Shown here: piece after piece, positions 57,251 through 64,000 of the stretch
Layout: the number at the start of each line of letters is the position of its first letter
Numbering within the stretch: the stretch's first letter is position 1
Source: Campanula takesimana
Taxonomy: Eukaryota; Streptophyta; Magnoliopsida; Asterales; Campanulaceae
DNA length: 64,000 bases
Direction: 5' to 3'
Assembly (NCBI GenBank): GCA_026119855.1
Contig: JAOWBW010002215.1
Location: 1-64,000, forward strand
Program-made: the position numbers and the translations under genes
Notes under the pieces: model-generated
What the model was told of the DNA's origin: nothing
Database searches by the model: none
What the model saw: only the letters and a program-made list of their open reading frames with translations

Positions 57251-57975
57251 GTATAGGTAGCTGAGAGACTAAAGCCATACATGGAGGCGTTTCCTGTACA
57301 ACTGATCGCCAGAATGGACCCAATGAAGTACATCTTTGAGAAGTCACATGTCTCCTCTAGGATAGCCAAATGGTACTTCATGCTCGCGGGGTACGATATC
57401 ACTTACATCACATATAAATCCGTGAGAGGAAGAGTCTTCACAGATCACTTAGCCGAATTTCCATGTGATGAAGCGAAGGGGGAAGACCCACGATTCCCTG
57501 ATGAGGACATCATGACAATAGCAGAAAATAAGTGGCAATTATTTTTCGATGGCGCAGCCAATAAACGGGGATATGGCATTGGCATGTTACTAGTAGATCC
57601 CTCAGATTTCTACACTCCACTCGCAATCTGCCTTAACTTTGAGGCCACTAACAATATTGCCAAGTACGAAGCTTGCATAGCGGGGATTGAAGCAGCCTTA
57701 GAAAGAAATATGACCGAACTAGAAGTGTACGGAGATTCACAACTTATAATCTACCAGTCACTCAAGAAGTGGAAGGTACAAGATCCTACACTCCAGAAAT
57801 ATAACGACCATCTCCAAGACTTGGTCAAACAGTTTAAAGAGGTCACTTTCTACTATCTTCCTAGAGATAAGAACCGCTTGGCAGACTCACTAGCCATGCT
57901 AGCATCACTTGTGGAGATTCCCGAATGGAATGAGGTTAAAACCTTCAAAGTCGCGAGGCGAACAACTCCTGCTTG
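57251..57975 (+). pseudogene. Second (archaeal-type) RNase H of element 1
   Basis: The end of the first RNase H (ARMDPMKYIFEK, GRVFTDHLAEFP) is followed by a complete second RNase H: WQLFFDGAANKRGYGIGMLL, KYEACIAGIEAALE and EVYGDSQLIIYQS, with catalytic D, E and D in place. A dual RNase H is the hallmark of the Tat/Ogre lineage. The frame ends in VARRTTPAW at the micro-inversion. Confidence 0.88.
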
Positions 57976-58243
57976 GAGGAAACGCCATACATCATAATAC
58001 CAAGGTTTGTTAATATGCTCTGTAGCTGCCATCTTAGTATGGATCTCCTGCATCAGAAAGCCAAGAAAAAGTAATTCGTTTGTTAAAGAAATTTCATCTC
58101 TTTAATTTTCTATTAATGGTTGTTGAGAATTGTTGTATGTCGACAAGGTGGTCGCAGTTGTTTTTCTCCAAGAAATTATAGGATTTTGTAAGAGTTCTAA
58201 AATCTTTATCCCCAAATTACTTTTGTAAACCCTTTCTTTTGTT

Positions 58244-59060
58244 ATGGATCCAGATAATATTCTATCTCGATCTTCCTCTCCTAGTTTCCGTCGTACTTCT
58301 GCGTCTAAAATAGATCAATTATATGAATTTTCTTACCTTTCAGATGATTCAAAAATCCCCATCACTCATCTACCCATAGTTAATCCTTATCATGTTTTTT
58401 CCAAGCCTTCCGCATCTCTAACCAGAAAAGTAAAAAAATTAATAGCCTCCTCTTCCGCTCACCAAGTCAAAGAATATGTCCAGTCCTCAAAGTTTGACAC
58501 CCACCAATTACCTGCCATCGGGGGTGAACATTTGGTCACTCTAGATCTTCCATCTGACCTTCCCCGATAGTGTCTTGCCCAAGGATATACACATATACAC
58601 TTTGGTGCTGTAAAGCTTGCTCTTACCTTCCACGGTCGAAAAGAACTTCCAACGTTCTCTCGATTAGCTTTGGTAGATACTCGCTTTGTTGAATACTAAC
58701 ATGCTTGTATTGGTACAATCCAAACTACTCTCAACACTGGCACAATTTTCGTTACCTTCTACCCAAACTTCAACATGCCCCTCAATGATCCCTCACTGTT
58801 TACAGCCCTCAAGGTCCAAATCCAGATTGGAGGTGCTACCCAAGTAAACACGTTTCAGGCAACCTTCCATTACCAAATGGCTTACTGAGTTCAAAATCAT
58901 TGTCTAGATATCATGGTCCCTGGCCAAGATAATTTAGGAGATGCTTTATTTCTTGAAATTGATGCAAATGCTACACCAATTTGCACTTATGTCCGAGACA
59001 ATTGACTCGAACTGAGTTGCTCAAGTTACTACCAGAAAAATGGGTTACTAGTTATGAACA
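58244..59060 (+). pseudogene. Pararetroviral movement protein region
   Basis: After an N-terminal Ser-rich leader (start MDPDNILSRSSS) come signature pieces of the 30K-type movement protein of Caulimoviridae: an AxxLTFHGR-like motif, a DTRF box, a TLNTGT motif, FYPNFNMPL and LKVQIQIGGA. Movement proteins enlarge plasmodesmata for cell-to-cell spread. Three in-frame stops and a frameshift near 59000 break it. Confidence 0.85.
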
Positions 59061-60580
59061 GCACCACAAACCTCCTCAAGCTCCTGTTCATACCACTGCT
59101 GCACCAGAATTTGTTCGTCACACAGATGGACTTGTTGAAGTAAAATTCTCATCTTCTCAGCCTGAAAATACGTCTTGTAACATATTCCCTACGGCCATAA
59201 ATATGATCGAACCTTCAACAGTCGAACATATTTGGTGGGACGTATGTGATTGCCCATCCTGTCTAGATGAAGCAGCCAAGATTGAAATGGATGAAGATGT
59301 TCCTCAAAGAAGAAGAAAGAAATCCTCTTCCCATCAAAAGCTCAAAAAGCGGTTTGAAGCCGGTGACCCCTCAGTTGGGACCCTTGGCGAACCGTCCGGA
59401 AAGTTTGATTACTATGTGCTTTATGACAATAAATCTCCACGGCCTGAGCCATCTCCTCCACCATGCAAGCCTAATCCTCAAACACCTCTCCCTCCTTATT
59501 ACCAAAAGGCCCTCTCCATAATCCATAAAGAACCTCTGCTCCACCCTCCATCGAATACCTGCCATATGATTTCCTCAGATCCAAGTTCATAAGAGTATAG
59601 AGCCGATTTTCCTCCAATAACGCTATTTGAACATCCATCTCAAAGGACCAAACACGAATGGAAAATTCAAAACCCAACTTCAATTGGTACATCAGGAATT
59701 CCAAAGCCAATTAGCCCGGCCGAAGCTACTCTCAATTGGCAGAGTGAGAATGCAGTTGCTTAGAACAAAGCGTTGAATCACATTATCTCTCTGCATAGCA
59801 GATTCGAAAAGTCTCATGATATTCTCTCCTCAAAAGTCAGATCCTTGGAGAGTATGATTAATGAAATCCGATTCAAAATCCAGAACATACACCAAGAGTT
59901 GTTGCAAATCATTCATACTTCTCAACCTACTTCTGCATCTACTCTTTCTAAAAAAGAGGCAGAAATGAAGTTCTTTAAAACTCAACTTCATGATCTTGAG
60001 CGACAACACAAGCAAAAAAGGGTATCAACTCTTATTGATGATCCTTGGAGACTTCCCACAACTCCTTTTGTCAGAACATCATTTGACCCCCAGCCGATCT
60101 AAATATCCCCCTGTACTGAACCCTCTCCCTCTCTCTCCCTTTTGGCATCGGTACCCCTTCCAACTTCAAGACCCAACTCACTCCCAAATACTCTTCCCCA
60201 AACAGCCTCCTCAACATCATCTTCCTTATCTTTTTCTACCCATCCCACACTTCATGACCCTTCAAAACCCCAGCTTGGCGCTCCTGATGTTCTCCCAATA
60301 GAAAAAATGAATCCAGTCTCATTATTTCTTCGAACACTAGCACATAACGGACCCATCCAAGCACCCACTTCAGCTTCAACCTTTGTAGGTCCCATTGTGG
60401 ATGATCATTCGGACCCCCTTGATGCCTTTGAACATCTGTTCATGGCGGACCCAGAAACAAATTTCCATGCAGACACCGAGCCCATTTACACAGACCCTGA
60501 TAAGTCTGTAAATCAGAACTCCTCGCCGAATGATAAGACGGACTGGTCTACTCCCCGAGCTGATACAACGAAGCAGTTCA
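59061..60580 (+). pseudogene. Linker and coiled-coil region of pararetroviral polyprotein
   Basis: Low-conservation linker (Pro-rich parts at 59440-59590 and 60110-60300) with a helical stretch at about 59773-60020 (LESMINEIRFKIQNIHQELL) likely to form a coiled coil. Stops at about 59590, 59761 and 60100. Confidence 0.65.
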
Positions 60581-61430
60581 CCTTTGACGATATTTCACCC
60601 TCAAAATGGCGAGAACGAAGTGTTGAAATGCTAACATGGTGCTCAGCAGAACTCCAATATTTTTTGATAGACATTGTTCTCAAGAGGTTCTTGACTCGAA
60701 TCCAAGGTCGCCTTAGAGATTGGTATCTAAGCCTCGGTGAATACCGACAGCTACAGATTCAGCAATCTCCTTCACCGGAAGAATTCATAAGTATAATTTA
60801 TACTGAATTCATTGGAAACTCGGTTGAATACACCATTCATGCTAGAGAAGAATTCTTAAAAATGAAATGTTGTTTGTACCAGAAGAAGGATCTCGAAGTG
60901 CATTATAATCGTATGTCTCAGCGATTCTACTGCCTTCATGGGATTGATGATGTCAATCTCAAACAGGTTTTCCTAAACTCTTTTCCAGAGCCTCTCAGTA
61001 ATGAAGCATACATGACGTTAGAGTCAAGAAATGCGACAGTCGCATAAACCTCACTTGGTGGTCTCTATCAACTAATCCTCAATGCCCTAGAAAAGCTTTG
61101 TAACCAAAAGAAGTTCCTGGCTGAATTTGAAAAAACTGGTAAGCATCTAGGTGCTGCTTGTGACGATAAATATCTCCAGATCAAATGTGGTGACAAATCA
61201 AGTTGTAATTGCAATCCAAAAAGATGAGAGATCTCCAAGAAATTCTCTGGATCAAGCTTTTTCGAATCATTTAAACATAAAGGAAAAGCCTCCAGAAATA
61301 ATCCAGCAGTCAGAAGAAAGTGGAAGTTCATAAAGAAAAGGTCTCAACGTGGCAAGACGTCTGATAAATGCTTTGTTTGCCAAAAGAAAGGACACTTTGC
61401 AAGAGACTGCCCAGATAAACGAAAGTCCCA
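60581..61430 (+). pseudogene. Pararetroviral coat protein with zinc knuckle
   Basis: Caulimovirid coat-protein features: RIQGRLRDWYLSLGEY, FLKMKCCLYQKKDLE, LGGLYQLILNALEKLC, an IKCGD...CNC patch, a basic stretch and the CCHC knuckle CFVCQKKGHFARDC at 61369-61410. Stops at about 61045 and 61225. Confidence 0.85.
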
Positions 61431-62154
61431 AGCCTTGATCCAAGCACTCAACCAAGTTGAACCAGTTGATCTCTCTGACCTTGAGTCTTTATACTCTCTG
61501 GATGATGAACCAGGCGACTCTGCTATCTGCACGATTGCTTATCCTGACTCCTCATCTGATGAAGATTCAGAATCAGATGCATCCTATGAACATCCTGACT
61601 TACAAGTCCTCATGACAAGTCCTGTTGCTCATCTTCCACAAGTTTTACCAGTCCAAGAAAGCCAGCCTGTTCCATTAGCCAAAGTCCATATCCTCACAAG
61701 TACTTATGCCAAGCCCATTCAAGTGGTCGCTTTCTTTGATACGGGATCTGCAGTTTCTATACTGAATCCCAAAATTCTTCCTCCAAGCTTTTGGAGACCA
61801 CACCATCAGACATTTCTTGCTGCCAATGGTGAATTTTTTGTGATTGACAAGATAAGTGTCCCAATTCACATTCGCCTATTCCCCAAGTATGTCATAAAGC
61901 ATCGACTACTTGGCTCAAGTTCTCATGGTAAAGATCTCCTCATTGGTTTTGACATCCTTCATAAGTTGCCAAACTTAAGATGGACAAAAAACGACCTTTG
62001 CTACAAAAGTTTTTTAAACCCATGGAGCCCAATCCCTCGCCTTTTCATGGCATCATCCAATACCATTGAGTCAATAAAATACCAGTTCATCCAATCCTCA
62101 TTCGCTTCCTCTCATACCGATTTCTTTCCAAACACCCCTCACCTTTGTGGCTAA
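61431..62154 (+). pseudogene. Pararetroviral aspartic protease region
   Basis: An acidic spacer is followed by the active site FFDTGSAVSIL at about 61732-61764 and, downstream, LLIGFDILHKLP. The catalytic Asp is present. The frame ends at about 62152, and RT continues in another frame. Confidence 0.85.
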
Positions 62155-63490
62155 ACCCTTCATTCTTTGTTTCTTTGCCATTCAAACAAAATGAAGATGT
62201 TAACCCTACCAAAGCTAGCCATCCCGGTATGAATCCAGATCATTATCAACTCGCCCTCCAAGAGTGTAATGAACTTGTTGACCAAGGCATTATTGAACCC
62301 ACATCCTCCCCATGGGCTTGTGAAGCTTTCTATGTCAACAAAAGGAGTGAACAGGTTCGTGGAAAGTTAAGATTGGTTATTAATTATCAGCCACTAAACC
62401 ATTTTTTAGCTGATGATAAATTTCCTCTCCCACAAAAAAAGTCCTTGTTCCAATCACTCAATGATGCAAAAATCCTTTCTAAGTTTGATCTCAAGTCAGG
62501 CTTTTGGCAATTGGGAATCGCCTCTGAAGATAGGCCAAAAACAGCGTTTTGTATCCCAGATCATCACTACCAGTGGAAAGTCATGCCATTTGGTCTAAAA
62601 AATTCACCCTCCGCTTTTCAGAAAGCCATGGTTACCATTTTTGAACCCATACTTTCTAATGCCCTGGTTTACATCGATGACATCTTGCTGGTCTCAGCAG
62701 ATGAAGAGTCTCACATAGACTTACTCTCAAAGTTTCATTCTCTTGTCACAAAGTATGGAATCATGCTCTCAGAAAAGAAAATGGAAATTGGAGTGTCCTC
62801 AATCAATTTCCTTGGCATGGATATATCAAACGGTAAATATCAAATGCAGCCCCACATAGCTCAAGAATTGCACAAATTCCCTGATGAGCTTTCTTCTCCG
62901 AAAGCAGTCCAACAATTCCTTGGGTTAGTCAATTATATGGCTGATTTCTTACCCAAGTTGTCAAGTCATACAGTCTGGCTGTTCCCCATGCTAAAGAAGA
63001 ATCCCCTCCCCTGGTCAATAAAACAAACAGAAGCAGTCAAGGCAATCAAAAAACTGACTGATGGGATGCCCCCTTTAAAGATTCCTACTTCATCAGTGCA
63101 GCGAATACTCCAAACAGACGCTAGTGATGAATGCTGGGGAACAGTGCTACTTGTCCAAAGCAAAGATAAAGTGAGGTCGATATGTGGATATAAAAGTGGC
63201 ACGTTTAAACAATCAGAACAGCACTACCACTCCACATTCAAAGAGATTCTGGCAGTCAAAAGAGGAATAGATAAATTCCAATTCCATTTAATTGGACACG
63301 AATTCCAAGTTGAAATGGACATGTCATCCTTTCCACGTATGCTAGAATTCAAAAGAAGGGCACTTCATCAACCACAACTTTTACGGTGGTCGAATTGGTT
63401 TTCCCAATAGAGGTTTACTGTAAAGCATATCAAAGGTACGACAAATATTCTTGCTAACTTCCTTTCAAGGTCAAAGGACTATAAAAAGGC
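62155..63490 (+). pseudogene. Pararetroviral reverse transcriptase and RNase H
   Basis: RT motifs in order: KLRLVINYQPLN, FDLKSGFWQLGI, MPFGLKNSPSAFQ and the catalytic box VYIDDILLVS at about 62668-62697. The RNase H part has LQTDASDECWG and SGTFKQSEQHYHSTFKEILA, and ends beyond a stop at 63408 with HIKGTTNILANFLSR. This is the best-preserved part: one uninterrupted frame of about 420 codons. Confidence 0.88.
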
Positions 63491-63503
63491 ATGCACTACC
63501 TCC

Positions 63504-63968
63504 ATGGTTTCACACCATCTCCCACAAATCGTTCCCATGGTGTTTCCTATTACTGTAGCTCCCTCCTCTCCTGACCATGCCAATATGGCAGCCCCTTCAT
63601 CTCCTATCCCTGCTAGCCAAGCTTCCTCTTCATCCATCCTAAACACTTCTCCCACAGAACCTAATCAAATATTTCCCGTTCTGCACCTTCCTGAAGAAGT
63701 CTCCGAAACCATAGCTGATTTGACTCTCAGTCAAAGAGCAGTAGAAAACTGCCAAATCCTATACACTATTCTCCTTCAAAACCACGGTGTAGCCTTTGGT
63801 GCCTACAAGTTTCATCCTGATTATCCTTACCTGAACATCTTTAGTATAGATGACTTGTTTAATTTCCCAAAAGAAGCACTCTGCTTTTTTTGGTATCTAT
63901 TTGAGTCCTATACCATTGCCATCACCTTTGATGTGATCAGATTACAATCTTACCTCCTTCCGTGTTAG
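63504..63968 (+). pseudogene. C-terminal domain of pararetroviral polyprotein
   Basis: In frame with the RNase H. A Pro/Ser-rich linker leads to a folded-looking part (ETIADLTLSQRAVENCQILY, YKFHPDYPYLNIFSIDDLF). I do not recognise a function. A TAG at 63966 may be the natural end or one more disabling stop. Confidence 0.6.
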
Positions 63969-64000
63969 TTTGGTGATCTATCACCCAAATCCAAAATATT

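Larger units (their letters stand above)
43365..57975 (+). mobile_element. Tat/Ogre-type Ty3-gypsy element 1 (outer), split by element 2
   Basis: 5' LTR 43365-44385, primer site 44387-44404, leader 44405-44707, then element 2 (44708-52573 plus its TSD), leader 52579-53713, gag 53714-55753, and RT/RNase H/second RNase H to about 57970. Integrase and the 3' LTR are missing; the element stops at a micro-inversion next to the pararetrovirus. The tandem RNase H domains mark the Tat/Ogre lineage. Confidence 0.85.
58070..64000 (+). mobile_element. Endogenous pararetrovirus (Caulimoviridae, Petuvirus/Florendovirus-like), defective
   Basis: Movement protein, coiled coil, coat protein with CCHC, aspartic protease, RT and RNase H lie in this order as one original polyprotein frame of about 1900 codons, without integrase and without LTRs. 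This order, in a single ORF, fits Petuvirus or Florendovirus rather than Badnavirus or Caulimovirus. In-frame stops are at about 58568, 58697, 58886, 59590, 59761, 60100, 61045, 61225 and 63408, and frameshifts at about 59000 and 62150. The copy therefore cannot express its proteins. The right end lies beyond the window. Confidence 0.88.

Noticed and set aside
57853..58053. Minus-strand frame as a separate gene
   Set aside because: It is partly the inverted gypsy segment and partly antisense of the second RNase H.

Overview
The window is nuclear DNA of a flowering plant, very probably a eudicot. The signs are spliceosomal introns, many Stowaway-type MITEs, a plant mobile domain gene, an RTE-clade LINE with a TTG tail, Copia and Tat/Ogre-type Ty3-gypsy elements, and an endogenous pararetrovirus. 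Nothing prokaryotic or organellar was seen. I cannot name the species. Exon borders come from splice consensus and conserved reading phase, read by eye.

Layout. 1-2.5 kb: minus-strand remnants of a MULE transposase and a five-exon plant mobile domain (PMD) pseudogene. 3.0-4.8 kb: a 5'-truncated RTE LINE. 5.0-6.8 kb: a small GRF zinc-finger gene convergent with a proline-rich gene. 6.8-15.4 kb: LTR-like and hAT-like ends surrounding a complete Copia element (8671-14502, TSD ACCAA). 15.4-18.9 kb: AT-rich DNA with Copia LTR scraps. 18.9-30.5 kb: two head-to-head paralogues of a DegP/trypsin-like plus PDZ family (minus copy 18887-23686, plus copy 24894-30517), with matching exon structure and about a dozen MITEs in their introns. 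30.5-38.4 kb: foldback and TIR elements and an LTR-like block.

38.4-58 kb is a nested stack of Tat/Ogre-type retrotransposons. The oldest (LTR at 38403) is cut inside its pol by a second (LTR at 43365, with gag, RT, RNase H and a second RNase H up to about 57970). The leader of the second is cut by a third (44708-52573, TSD CAGGA), which has LTRs and gag but no pol. The second and third elements share a doubled palindrome, TGTCTCGTACGAGACA, at the same three places: U3, just after the primer-binding site, and just before gag. This is the most unusual signal in the window.

58.07-64 kb is a decayed endogenous pararetrovirus (Caulimoviridae, Petuvirus/Florendovirus-like). It runs as one long polyprotein in the order movement protein, coiled coil, coat protein with CCHC knuckle, protease, RT, RNase H, C-terminal domain, and is broken by many stops and two frameshifts. 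A micro-inversion of about 80 bp lies where it meets the gypsy element.

Only the DegP-like twins, and possibly the GRF gene and the proline-rich gene, look like host genes. The rest is mobile DNA in various stages of decay.
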